64,000 bases of DNA. It comes from Spiractinospora alimapuensis (lineage in GTDB: Bacteria > Actinomycetota > Actinomycetes > Streptosporangiales > Streptosporangiaceae). Where the stretch lies: assembly GCF_018437505.1 (NCBI RefSeq), contig NZ_CP072467.1, positions 3,868,010 through 3,932,009 of the forward strand, given 5' to 3'. The position numbers and the translations under genes are program-made. Shown piece by piece: positions 17,742 through 26,293 of the stretch; within the stretch, counting starts at the first letter, position 1, and the number at the start of each line of letters is the position of its first letter. Below the pieces are notes generated by a model, which had not been told where the DNA came from, did not search any database, and worked only from the letters and a program-made list of their open reading frames with translations.

Positions 17742-18575
17742 CTAGGCGTCGCTGGGGCCGAACTCCGCCGCGTGCTCCCGCACCCACTCGGCGAGGCTGC
17801 GCGCCGGACGGCCCGTCACCTTCTCCACCGTGGGCTGCACCGTGTAACCCGCCTCGGGCGGGTCGGTGCGCATCTGGAGGAAGAACTCGACGTCCTCCTC
17901 GGAGAAGCCGGACTCGCGCCACTGCGCTGTCACCTCCTCGGTGCTGAGCTCGACGTAGCGGATGTTGCGTCCCAGGCCGGCGGCGAGGATGTCGACCTTC
18001 TCCCGGGTGGTGATCGCCGCCGGGCCGGTGATCCAGTAGGTCTGTCCCGCGTGCCCCTCCTCGGTGAGGGCCGCCCGTGCGACCGCGGCGATGTCGGCGT
18101 CGTGCACCATCGCGCTCTTCGCCTCCGGGAACGCCTCGCGCACGACGCCCTCGTCGCGGATGGAGGGGATCCACTCCCGGAGGTTGGACATGAACTCATA
18201 CGGTCCCAGCCGGGTCCACGGCAGGCCGCCGTCGGCCACCGCCTGGGAGAGCGCACTGCCCTCGACGTCGCCCTCCAGCAGTGCGACCCGCTCCACCCCG
18301 GCTTCGCGCGCCAGGGCGACGATCTCCGCGCCGTTGGTGAGTGGCGCGTAGGTGGCGCCGTCGAAGGTGATGAGGAACGCCGCATTCGCGCCGTCGAAGA
18401 CTCCGGCGAGGCGGGCCGCGTCGGTCAGTTCGCCTTTGACGACCTCCACTTCCGAGGGCAGGTTCGCGTTCGCGGGGTTTCTGGTGAGCGCGCGGACCGT
18501 GCGCCCTTCCGCCAGGAGTTGGTGCACGAGGTGCCGGCCGACGTTTCCGGTCGCACCGGTGACAAGGATGGTCAT
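17742..18575 (-). CDS. NmrA-like NAD(P)-binding protein
   Basis: The 277-residue protein opens with MTILVTGATGNVGRHLVHQL, the GATGxxG Rossmann motif of atypical short-chain dehydrogenases. ALTRNPANANLP follows and supplies the NADP-phosphate contact. No YxxxK catalytic pair is clear, as in NmrA/HSCARG redox-sensor proteins and NAD(P)H:quinone oxidoreductase 2-like enzymes. An AGQTYWITGPAAITTREKV segment is typical of this branch. A 6-base AGGAGA-like site precedes the ATG. It is transcribed alone. Confidence 0.87.
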   Translation of the reverse strand: MTILVTGATGNVGRHLVHQLLAEGRTVRALTRNPANANLPSEVEVVKGELTDAARLAGVFDGANAAFLITFDGATYAPLTNGAEIVALAREAGVERVALLEGDVEGSALSQAVADGGLPWTRLGPYEFMSNLREWIPSIRDEGVVREAFPEAKSAMVHDADIAAVARAALTEEGHAGQTYWITGPAAITTREKVDILAAGLGRNIRYVELSTEEVTAQWRESGFSEEDVEFFLQMRTDPPEAGYTVQPTVEKVTGRPARSLAEWVREHAAEFGPSDA

Positions 18576-18938
18576 GGTGAGGTCTCCTCTCGGGATGTCC
18601 GAACACCGGAACGCTAGGCAGGATCGCGGTCAGGTTCGGTCCGCGATCCGCGAAAGCGCGCGTAGGGAAGGGCAATACGCGCCCACCGGCTGTCTGACCT
18701 GTGCGAACCCGTGTGGCGGCGCCGAAGCTCCACCCGCCCCGAGTTCATACCAGGGTGTGGCCAGGGGTGGCCGTCCGCCCGAATGAGGGTCATCCCTGAT
18801 GTAATGGGTCGCCGCGCGTGTGAGAGTTAGGTCGTAACGACGAGCGCCGCTCCCGCCCGTGCCTGACCAAGGACGAGACGCGCCCCCCAACGGAGGTTTC
18901 TCCGTTCACTGACAGCCCTCGGGAGATGGGAAGCTCCG
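18576..18938. promoter_or_regulatory. Long upstream region of the ABC transporter operon
   Basis: I see no gene in these 363 bases between divergent genes. The palindrome GTCGT-A-ACGAC (18831-18841) is a candidate regulator site. The hairpin AACGGAG-GTTT-CTCCGTT (18889-18906) would lie in the leader of the ABC permease transcript, 32 bases ahead of its start codon. Confidence 0.5.
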
Positions 18939-21341
18939 GTGAGCACCAAGGAGTCCTTGGACCTTCGCTACACACGCAACGACCTGACCAAGAACAGGGG
19001 CGTCAACATCGCGCTCGTGGTCATCCTGGTCCTCAGCGCGTTCCTGATGGCCACCGGGGCGATGATGATGGAACGCCTGGTCGGATCGGTGGACCAGCTC
19101 TTCGAGGACGCGCGACCGCCCCACTTCCTGCAGATGCACACCGGAGACTACGACCCGGACGCGCTGGACCGGTTCGCCGCCGAGCACCCAGAGATCGTCG
19201 CCTGGCACGTCGAGCAGATGGTGGGCTACGACGGTGCCGCCATCGCGTGGAACCGCCCCGCGGCCGACGCGTCCGGGGACTTCTCCGAGAGTCTGATCGA
19301 CAACCTGGTGGTCACGCCGAATCCGGAGTTCGACCTCCTGCTCGACGGCTCCGGTGAGGCGGCACGCCCCTCGTCGGGCGAGGTGTACGTCCCCGTCGCC
19401 TACGAGCGGCGGTTCGACCTCCAGGTCGGCGACGAGCTCACTATCGGTACCGCGTCCGGCGGTCATGCGCTCACCATCGCGGGCTTCGTGCGTGACGCGC
19501 AGATGGCGTCCTCCATGTCCTCCGCCACCCGGTTCGTGGTCGCGGAGGAGGACTTCGCGGCGCTGGAGAACGCCGGGGGCGGCGCCCCAGAGATCATCGT
19601 GGGCTACCGGCTGACCGACCAGTCCCTGGCCGGCGACTTCCAGCGCGCGTACGAGGCCGACGCGGACCTGCCCAAGAACGGGCAGGCGGTGACCTTCCAG
19701 ATGATCCGCGTCATCAACGCGTTCAGCGACGGCTTGGTCGCCGTGGCCCTCGTCTTCGTGAGCGCCCTCCTTGTCGCGATCGCGCTCCTCAACCTGCGGT
19801 TCGTGATCCGGGGCACCCTGGAGGACGAAGTCCGCGAGATCGGCGCGATGAAGGCCATCGGGCTGCCGAACCGCGCGATCACCCGCCTCTACCTGGCCAA
19901 GTACCGGATCATGACCCTGCTCGCCTGCGTCGTCGGCGGCGTCCTGGCCATCGGCGCGACGCAGGTGCTGACGCGCGGGATCCAGGTCAACTACGCGGCC
20001 GCCCCTCTCGGCGTTACCACCTTCCTAGTGCCGGTGCTGTCCCTGGTCCTCGTCTACCTGTTCGTCATCGGCATGTGCCGCGGCGTCCTTCGTGGAGTTC
20101 GCCGGATCGAGGTGGTCGGCGCACTGGTGCACGGCAGCACCCGCACGGAACGCCAGACCGCGCGTCGCGCCCGACGTCAGGCCCGTCGGGTGACGCGCAC
20201 CAACCTGGCCACGTTCCGGGGTCGGAACCTGTCACGACGCCTGGCGCTCATGGATCTTCGCGCCGAGAAGGGGCAGTGGATCCTGATCCCGCTGGTGTTC
20301 TTCCTGGTGACCGTCCTGATGACGCTTCCAATGAACCTGCTGAGCACTTTCGAGAGCCCCCGCTTCGTCACCTACATGGGCGCCGCGGACAGCGACCTGC
20401 GTGTGGACCTTCGCTTCTCCGACGACGTCGACTCGGTCCACGACGACGTGCTTTCCACCATGCGGGCCGACGACCGGCTGGAGAACGTTCGGGCCTTCGC
20501 CAACGTGCTCTACGCCGTCGAGGGTGACGAGGGCCCGGAGACCCTGCGCGTCGACGTGGGGGACTACTCCAACGACAGCGTCGAGTACCTGCGGGGCGGG
20601 CCACCCGAGGCGGGGGAAATCGCGCTGTCACTGCTGAACACCGAGAAACACGACGTCTCCGTCGGTGACGAGCTGACCGTCCTGGATGGTGACGACGCCA
20701 TCACCATGGCGGTCAGCGGCACCTACCAGGACGTCACCAGCGGCGGGTACACCGCCAGGACGCACGGCGAGGTGACCGCGGGCGCCGCCGGATACGTCAT
20801 CTACACCGACCTCGCCGAGGGGGCCGACCCAGAGGCCGTCGCCATCGAGTACGGTGAGCGCTTCCCGACCGCGACTGTGACCCCGATGCGGGAGTACGTC
20901 GAACAGACCCTCTCCCACATCACCGGCGCCTTCCAGAACGCCGCCCTCGTGGCGTTCGTCTTCGGGGTCGGCGTCGCCCTACTGATCACCACTCTGTTCC
21001 TGCGGCTGCGACTGGGCCGGGACCGACAGCGGATGGGGGTCCTCTCCGCACTCGGCTTCTCCACCCGCGAGATCGTCACCCAGTTGCGCGGCAAGACCCT
21101 GCTCACGGTGACCGCTGGGACGTCGCTGGGGCTCGTCTTCACCGCGACGGCGGGAGAGTCCCTCGTCGGCCTCGGGGTCGCCGTGGCCGGGTTGGGGATC
21201 GGGGACCTCACGTTCATCCCGAACCCGTGGCTGGTCTATGTCGCCTATCCGCTGATCCTGGTCGGTGTCGGCTACCTCGGCGCGGTGGTCACCACGCGCC
21301 GACTGGGCCGCGCCGACAAGAGCGCATGGTTGAGAGGATGA
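18939..21341 (+). CDS. ABC transporter permease, two FtsX modules
   Basis: The 800-residue protein has a first TM at about 24-46 (IALVVILVLSAFLMATGAMM) and a large extracytoplasmic domain. An FtsX bundle follows around 265-395, with EVREIGAMKAIGLPNRAI as the coupling helix. A second half repeats this plan (TM at about 450, domain, bundle from about 660, RQRMGVLSALGFSTREIV as its coupling helix). This is the large MacB/LolCDE-type permease of actinobacteria. It starts with GTG after GGGAAG. Its stop overlaps the ATPase start as ATGA, so the two form one exporter. The substrate, probably a peptide, lipid or drug, is unknown. Confidence 0.9.
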   Translation: MSTKESLDLRYTRNDLTKNRGVNIALVVILVLSAFLMATGAMMMERLVGSVDQLFEDARPPHFLQMHTGDYDPDALDRFAAEHPEIVAWHVEQMVGYDGAAIAWNRPAADASGDFSESLIDNLVVTPNPEFDLLLDGSGEAARPSSGEVYVPVAYERRFDLQVGDELTIGTASGGHALTIAGFVRDAQMASSMSSATRFVVAEEDFAALENAGGGAPEIIVGYRLTDQSLAGDFQRAYEADADLPKNGQAVTFQMIRVINAFSDGLVAVALVFVSALLVAIALLNLRFVIRGTLEDEVREIGAMKAIGLPNRAITRLYLAKYRIMTLLACVVGGVLAIGATQVLTRGIQVNYAAAPLGVTTFLVPVLSLVLVYLFVIGMCRGVLRGVRRIEVVGALVHGSTRTERQTARRARRQARRVTRTNLATFRGRNLSRRLALMDLRAEKGQWILIPLVFFLVTVLMTLPMNLLSTFESPRFVTYMGAADSDLRVDLRFSDDVDSVHDDVLSTMRADDRLENVRAFANVLYAVEGDEGPETLRVDVGDYSNDSVEYLRGGPPEAGEIALSLLNTEKHDVSVGDELTVLDGDDAITMAVSGTYQDVTSGGYTARTHGEVTAGAAGYVIYTDLAEGADPEAVAIEYGERFPTATVTPMREYVEQTLSHITGAFQNAALVAFVFGVGVALLITTLFLRLRLGRDRQRMGVLSALGFSTREIVTQLRGKTLLTVTAGTSLGLVFTATAGESLVGLGVAVAGLGIGDLTFIPNPWLVYVAYPLILVGVGYLGAVVTTRRLGRADKSAWLRG

Positions 21342-22123
21342 TGGAACCCATGGCGCGCGACACCGCTGTGACGCTGGAATGCCGGGACCTGACCAAGACG
21401 TTCACGTCCACCGATCCGCCGACCCAGGTCATCAAGGGCGTCGACCTGTCGATCCGCACCGGTGAGTTCGTCGTCGTGATGGGGGCCTCCGGATCGGGCA
21501 AGTCCACGCTGCTGTACAACGTCAGCGGCATGGACCGCGCGACCAGTGGAGAGGTCCGTCTCGGCGGGCAGGACCTGACCGCCCTCAGCGACGAGGAGAT
21601 GAGCCGTGTCCGCCTGACCCGGATGGGGTTCGTCTTCCAGCAGGCGTACTTCCTCAACAACCTCAGCGTTCGGGACAACATCCTGCTCCCCGCGCTCAAG
21701 GCCGTGCCGAGGCGGGAACGGGAAAGCGCGGTCGCGCGGGTCGACGCCCTGATGGAGCGGTTCGGTATCGCGCACGTGGGGCGGCACGGGATCACCCAGG
21801 TCTCCGGTGGGCAGCTCCAGCGCGCCTCCATCTGTCGGGCCCTCGCGGGCGAGCCCACCATCCTGTTCGCGGACGAGCCGACCGGTGCCCTGAACAGCGG
21901 TATGACGACGGAGGTAATGGACGCCCTCACCGACGTCCACCGCGAGGGCACCACGGTCGTCATGGTGACGCACGACCCGGCGTGTGCCGCCCGGGCCGAC
22001 CGGGTCGTCTACCTGCGCGACGGTGCGCTTGTCGACTCCCGGGAGCTGGGCGCGTGGAGCCACGAGGAGGCGACACCACGCGAGGACGACCTCCTCGCGT
22101 GGCTGCGCACGCTCGGCTTCTGA
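21338..22123 (+). CDS. ABC transporter ATP-binding protein (MacB/LolD type)
   Basis: The 261-residue ATPase has Walker A GASGSGKSTLL, Q-loop VFQQAYFLNNLSVRDNILLP, signature VSGGQLQRASICRAL, Walker B ILFADEPTGAL and switch histidine in VMVTHD. The LNSGMTTEVMD that follows Walker B is typical of the LolD/MacB subfamily, which pairs with FtsX permeases. The ATG at 21338 overlaps the permease stop; an ATG at 21326 is also in frame. Confidence 0.92.
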   Translation: MMEPMARDTAVTLECRDLTKTFTSTDPPTQVIKGVDLSIRTGEFVVVMGASGSGKSTLLYNVSGMDRATSGEVRLGGQDLTALSDEEMSRVRLTRMGFVFQQAYFLNNLSVRDNILLPALKAVPRRERESAVARVDALMERFGIAHVGRHGITQVSGGQLQRASICRALAGEPTILFADEPTGALNSGMTTEVMDALTDVHREGTTVVMVTHDPACAARADRVVYLRDGALVDSRELGAWSHEEATPREDDLLAWLRTLGF

Positions 22124-22291
22124 CCGATGGTCCTCGTTTCCAGAACTGGCCACATGGATGGATCACGATTTCTGCGTGTGATGATGGATGGGATGGTGTC
22201 CGCGGCCGGTCCCGTGCACAATGGGGCGCGGGGCCGGCCGACACCTGGCCCGGTCCTCGGGCGTCCAGGGCGTCGCCCCGGCGGCCGTTGG

Positions 22292-23836
22292 CTATCCGTG
22301 GCCACCGTCGGTAGAGGTGTCGCGTAGGAACACCGCGGCCCCGATCGCGACGACCAACAACAGCACCGCGCTGCCCGCGCTCGTCCAGACGAAGCCCTGC
22401 GTGAACGCCTCCTGCGCCCGGGCGACCAGATCCGGACCGATGGTCCTCGCCTCCGCCATCGCGCTGTCCAGGCTCTCCGTGGCGTGCCGGGCGGCCTCGG
22501 AGGACACATCGGCGGTGTCCACCACCGACATCCGCGCACGGTAGACCGCCGTACCCACACTGCCGATCACCGCGATCCCCATCGCCACACCGAACTCGGC
22601 CGCCGTCTCCTCCATCGCCGACGCCGAGCCCGCCTTCTCCTGCGGCGCGGACCCCACCACCAGATCGGCGCCGAGCACCATGGACGGCCCCATGCCCAGG
22701 AACGCGAGCGTCACTCCGAGCTGCGTCAACAGGAAACCGGTGGAGCTGGTGTCGGTCGGCTCCGAAGTCGTGACCAGGGCGACGATCCCGAGGCCGACGA
22801 CCGCGATCGTCAGACTGCCCGCCACCACGATCCCGGGGCGGGCCCACCGCACCATCGTCGGCGCGACCAACGAGCCGACCAACAGTCCGACGGCGGACGG
22901 CGCCATCCAGATCCCGGACCACAACGGAGGAAGCTGCGTCACCTGCTGGAGGTAGATCGAGAACAGGAACTGGATGCCCCCGAAGGCGAACAACACCAGC
23001 ACGATCAGCAGCAGCGCGGTGCTGAACGCCGCGTTGCGGAACATGCGCAGGTCCAGCAGCGGGGCGGCGAGTGTGCGCTGGCGTCGCAGGAACCAGTAGC
23101 CGATGGCCAGACCGGCCCCGGCCGCGATCAGCGGAGTGGGGGCCAGGCCCTCCGTCGCCGCGCGCTTGATGCCGTAGATGATCGACAGCACCGCGGCGAG
23201 CGACAGCAGCACGCTGAGCAGGTCGATCGAGGCGCGGACCGTGGTGTCCCGGTACTCGGGCAGCAGGAATGGCCCGGCGACGAGCAGCAGGAGCAGGAAC
23301 GGGACACCGACCAGCAGCGTGGACCCCCACCAGAAGAACTGGAGCATGGCGCCGCTGAGCAGGGGGCCGAGCGCGATGCCCACCGACAGCGAGGTCGCCC
23401 AGACCGCGATCGCGGAGGTGCGCTGGCGGGGGTCCTGGAACATGCTCCGGAGCAGGGACAGCGTGGAGGGCATGATGGTCGCGCCGGCGACGCCCATCAG
23501 GCCGCGCGTGGCGATCGCGATCTCCGGCGTGGGCGAGAAGGCCGCCAACACCGAGGCGAGGGAGAAGGCCGCGGCTCCCAGCAGCAACAACCGCCGACGC
23601 CCGATCCGGTCGCCCAGCGTCCCCATGGTGATCAGGAAGCCGGCGATCAGGAACCCGTAGATGTCGGTGATCCACAGCCGCTGGGCCTCGTTCGCGCCGA
23701 GCTCCGAACTCAGCTCCGGTTGCGCGAGGAAGAGCACGGTGGTGTTGATGCCGACCAACAGCGTGGGGAGAGCCAGCACCGCGAGTCCGAGCCATTCGCG
23801 TGTGCCGGCCCGCTCCGGAGTGGAAGTAGTACGCAT
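22292..23836 (-). CDS. MFS drug exporter, DHA2 family (14 TM)
   Basis: The 514-residue protein has about 14 membrane helices. It carries MFS motif A as GTLGDRIGRRRLLLLG between TM2 and TM3, and the opening TLLVGINTTVLFLAQPELS is typical of SmvA/QacA/EmrB-type proton antiporters. A MEETAAEFGVAMGIAVIG segment near TM13 is also diagnostic. The start codon at 23836 sits 14 bases from the first of two operators shared with the divergent TetR gene, so efflux is probably induced by a drug-like ligand. Confidence 0.92.
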   Translation of the reverse strand: MRTTSTPERAGTREWLGLAVLALPTLLVGINTTVLFLAQPELSSELGANEAQRLWITDIYGFLIAGFLITMGTLGDRIGRRRLLLLGAAAFSLASVLAAFSPTPEIAIATRGLMGVAGATIMPSTLSLLRSMFQDPRQRTSAIAVWATSLSVGIALGPLLSGAMLQFFWWGSTLLVGVPFLLLLLVAGPFLLPEYRDTTVRASIDLLSVLLSLAAVLSIIYGIKRAATEGLAPTPLIAAGAGLAIGYWFLRRQRTLAAPLLDLRMFRNAAFSTALLLIVLVLFAFGGIQFLFSIYLQQVTQLPPLWSGIWMAPSAVGLLVGSLVAPTMVRWARPGIVVAGSLTIAVVGLGIVALVTTSEPTDTSSTGFLLTQLGVTLAFLGMGPSMVLGADLVVGSAPQEKAGSASAMEETAAEFGVAMGIAVIGSVGTAVYRARMSVVDTADVSSEAARHATESLDSAMAEARTIGPDLVARAQEAFTQGFVWTSAGSAVLLLVVAIGAAVFLRDTSTDGGHG

Positions 23837-23850
23837 CAGGCCTCTCTGGG

Positions 23851-23887
23851 TAGAACGGTCGCTCTAGAGATTAGAACGATCGATCTA
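23851..23887. promoter_or_regulatory. Twin operators of MFS/TetR divergon
   Basis: TAGAACGGTCGCTCTA (23851-23866) and TAGAACGATCGATCTA (23872-23887) are two copies of one 16-bp dyad whose centres are 21 bp (two helical turns) apart. They resemble the TAGA..TCTA boxes known for LmrA/YxaF/QdoR-type repressors. Confidence 0.8.
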
Positions 23888-23904
23888 TCTAGTAAAATCG
23901 GGTC

Positions 23905-24501
23905 ATGGTCCAGCAGACGGAACACGTCGTCACCCCCACCCGGGACCGGATCCTGCGCGCGACCGTTGATCTGTTGCGCCGCCAGGGCTACGAGGGCACG
24001 GGGGTCAAGCAGATCGCCCGCGCCGCCGAGGCCACGCTCGGGTCCCTCTACCACTTCTTCCCCGAGGGTAAGGAACAGTTGGCCACCGAGGCGCTGCGTA
24101 TGGACGGTGAGCACTACGCTTCACTGCTGCGTCGGGGGATGGAGTCCAGCACCGACCCCGCGGAGGGCATCGTCGCCTTCGCCGACCTGCTCGCCGCGGA
24201 TCTCCGCGCCGCGAACTGGTGCGACTCCTGCATGGCCTCCGCCGCCGCCCTGGAGCGCATCGGCCACTCCCCAGCCATCCAGGCGGGCTACCAGGCCGCG
24301 ATGGAAACCTGGCGCGAGATCATCGCCACCCGACTCCGCGCCGCCGGCACGAGCGAGGAGAAGGCCGACGACGCCGCCTGCTTCGCCCTCAGCGCGCTCG
24401 AAGGAGCCGAGATCCAAAGCCGCACCACCCAGTCCGACCACCCCCTCCGCACCGCCGGCACCTACCTCGCCGCACTCTTCCGGGGCCTGGCACGTGAGTG
24501 A
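23905..24501 (+). CDS. TetR regulator of LmrA/YxaF type
   Basis: The 198-residue protein has the HTH GVKQIARAAEATLGSLYHFF followed by PEGKEQLATEAL, the exact recognition-helix style of LmrA/YxaF repressors. WCDSCMASAAALE in the C-terminal domain also fits this subgroup. It is divergent from the MFS exporter, with two identical-pattern operators between them, so it almost certainly represses both. The inducer is probably a hydrophobic drug or flavonoid-like compound, by family analogy. Confidence 0.92.
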   Translation: MVQQTEHVVTPTRDRILRATVDLLRRQGYEGTGVKQIARAAEATLGSLYHFFPEGKEQLATEALRMDGEHYASLLRRGMESSTDPAEGIVAFADLLAADLRAANWCDSCMASAAALERIGHSPAIQAGYQAAMETWREIIATRLRAAGTSEEKADDAACFALSALEGAEIQSRTTQSDHPLRTAGTYLAALFRGLARE

Positions 24502-24603
24502 GGAAGCCGTCCCCGTACGGTTCCACGCACCCGCCGCACCCGCGCCGTGACGGGCCACAGGCCGGGACGGTGTTCGAATTCGGGGCCGCGGGGGATCGCG
24601 AAA

Positions 24604-24625
24604 TGACAGCGACCCCGCGCTGTCA
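24604..24625 (+). terminator. Hairpin downstream of LmrA-type regulator gene
   Basis: TGACAGCG and CGCTGTCA form a perfect 8-bp stem around the loop ACCCCG, about 100 bases after the stop. There is no T-run, so its role as a terminator is uncertain. Confidence 0.35.
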
Positions 24626-24639
24626 CAGCTCGCGGCGCC

Positions 24640-24662
24640 GCGGGCCCCGCGCATTCGGGGAT
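24640..24662. repeat. CRISPR-repeat-like element, copy 1
   Basis: GCGGGCCCCGCGCA, three bases, then GGGGAT. It is shaped like an actinobacterial type I-E repeat (CCCCGCGCn...CGGGGAT hairpin). Its only partner is at 25143, and no regular spacing or cas gene is present. Confidence 0.4.
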
Positions 24663-24818
24663 AGGGCGTCGAGGGATGTGGGGCCTGTCTTGGGCGTCGT
24701 TCACGCGGCTGACCCGCCAGCCTGTTCGAGGCCCGGATATCCGGAACGGGCCACAGTTCGGTCGGGGGGATTGATAGGTTGGCCGCTCTTCTTCGACCGA
24801 ACCGACTGCCGCTCGGAC

Positions 24819-24857
24819 GCCTGGGTGGTGCCCGTACTGATCGGGCGCCACCCAGGC
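24819..24857. repeat. 16-bp stem-loop
   Basis: GCCTGGGTGGTGCCCG (24819-24834) pairs with CGGGCGCCACCCAGGC (24842-24857) over 16 positions, with one G-T pair and a 7-base loop. It is not followed by a T-run and no gene is adjacent. Confidence 0.7.
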
Positions 24858-25142
24858 ATCTCCCGCGTTCCAGGGGGTTCCGAGGGGCCGGCCCGACTCT
24901 CGAAGGCGTTCCTCGGATCCGCCTGGAAACCGGGTGGGAGTCGAGTCGGGAGAAGAAGGGGTGGAAGCCATGGAGCACGGAAAACGTGCGAAAAGGTCAG
25001 GCCAGGAGGTTCCCTGGTGGCGAGTGAGGATCTTGGTCGCTGTGTCACAGACGGCACTGTCCTCACTGCGGACCTTGCTGTGGTGGATACGGAACGGGAG
25101 CACGTTTGACTGATCGGGGTGCTCCCCGCGGGGTCCGCTGAC

Positions 25143-25165
25143 GCGGGCCCCGCGCACGTGGGGAT
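25143..25165. repeat. CRISPR-repeat-like element, copy 2
   Basis: GCGGGCCCCGCGCA, three bases, then GGGGAT, identical to copy 1 outside the 3-base centre. The two copies are 503 bases apart. GTGCTCCCCGC just upstream (25119-25129) looks like another partial repeat 5' end. Confidence 0.4.
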
Positions 25166-25503
25166 GGATCGATCGGCGTGCTGGCGCGCGACGCTTCCGC
25201 CACCTGTCCCGTGCGGACCGTGGGGAACGGCGCGTTCGATGGTCCGGCGGCCGAGCCTCATGCCCTGGTGGACAGCCGTGGCTCGTTGGCGAGGAGTGGG
25301 CACCGGGCCTCGCTGGCCGCGGCATGTGGCCACCCGCCGGTCTACGGCGTGGTCCCCGATGTCAACGCTCGGGGAAGGGTGCGCGTCGGGTGGCTCGTCA
25401 ACCGTCCGGATGGCTGCCACCCGCGCTTCACGGAGGCTAGTGCCTCCGCGCTGTGACAGTATGTGCTGTTCTTGATCCGAACCGCAACCCCGATTCGGCG
25501 CAC

Positions 25504-26241
25504 CTACTCCTTGGCCTCCTCGATCCACGCCTGGAACTCCTCCAACGGTTGGACGCCGAAGTAGGCCTCGCCGTTGATGAGGAAGGCGGGGGTGCCGGGG
25601 ACGGACAGGCCGAGGGCGAAGGCGAAGTCGTCGTCCACGGCCTGTTGCAGGTCCGGGTCCTCGAGGTCTTCGGCGAACCGCTCGGTGTCGAGGTCCAGGT
25701 CGGCGGCGATGGCGACGAAGGCCTCGGGGTCCGACCCCCAGGTGTCGGGGGAGGCGTAGAGAGCGTCCTGGTAGGGCCAGAAGGCGTCCTGGCGGGCGGC
25801 GGCTCGGGCGGCGACGGCGGCGGCGTCGGACTCGTCACCGAGGTAGGGGTAGTCGCGCCAGACCAGCAGGAGATCCCCGGTCTCGACGTAGCGCTCGATG
25901 AGGGCCGGCTGGTGTTCCTCGGCGAAGATCGCGCAGTTGGGGCACTGGTAGTCGCCGAACACGACCATCGTGACCGGGGCGTCCTCGGAGCCGAGCATGA
26001 GGGCGGGGTCGATCTCCGGTGGGATGGGGCCTTCGAGCTCCGGGGGATCGGTTCCGTGATCGGGCGGGACGGTCTCCGTCGGCGCAGCGTCTGCGGTCTC
26101 CTCCGGTGCGGCCTCGTCGGGGTCCTCGCCGGACAACACCAGGGTCACCACCACGAGCGCCAGCAACAAGCTCCCCAGCCCGACCAGGACGCGCGGACGC
26201 GTCATGGGGTTGGGTCGCGGGGTGGGGTCGTCGGGCGCCAC
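25504..26241 (-). CDS. Membrane-anchored DsbA-like thioredoxin-fold protein (CPNC)
   Basis: The 245-residue protein has an uncleaved-looking membrane anchor at about 18-36 (VLVGLGSLLLALVVVTLVL), an acidic/proline linker, then a DsbA-type domain from about 80. The active site is FGDYQCPNCAIFAEEHQPAL and the cis-proline loop is SVPGTPAFLINGEAYFG. It should act outside the membrane on protein thiols. The GTG at 26241 has AGGAGG 5 bases ahead. It is the last gene of the BlaI/M56 operon, 52 bases after the M56 stop. It resembles the DsbA-like lipoprotein at the operon's front but uses CPNC instead of CPFC. Confidence 0.88.
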   Translation of the reverse strand: MAPDDPTPRPNPMTRPRVLVGLGSLLLALVVVTLVLSGEDPDEAAPEETADAAPTETVPPDHGTDPPELEGPIPPEIDPALMLGSEDAPVTMVVFGDYQCPNCAIFAEEHQPALIERYVETGDLLLVWRDYPYLGDESDAAAVAARAAARQDAFWPYQDALYASPDTWGSDPEAFVAIAADLDLDTERFAEDLEDPDLQQAVDDDFAFALGLSVPGTPAFLINGEAYFGVQPLEEFQAWIEEAKE

Positions 26242-26293
26242 GGCCTCCTCCTGTTCGACGTGGGGTCCTAGGGGATGCGAGCGGGAAGCCGGG

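Larger units (their letters stand above)
24502..25503. other. 1-kb gene-free region rich in inverted repeats
   Basis: No open frame on either strand shows a family signature. Perfect or near-perfect dyads include TGACAGCG/CGCTGTCA (24604-24625), the palindrome CCGGATATCCGG (24733-24744), a 16-bp stem at 24819-24857, AGTGAGGA/TCCTCACT (25023-25067) and GGGAGCAC/GTGCTCCC (25096-25126). Two isolated CRISPR-repeat-like elements are listed separately. The region could be a decayed locus or hold structured RNA. Confidence 0.6.

Noticed and set aside
22484-24550. 688-residue plus-strand open frame across the MFS and TetR genes
   Set aside because: It is antisense to the MFS gene and out of frame with the TetR gene; the translation is Gln/Arg/Asp-rich noise.
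24571-24590. tRNA T-arm-like GTGTTCGAATTCGG
   Set aside because: No matching acceptor stem, anticodon arm or D-arm can be folded around it.
24502-25503. An intact CRISPR array
   Set aside because: Only two repeat-like copies, no regular 61-bp period and no cas genes.
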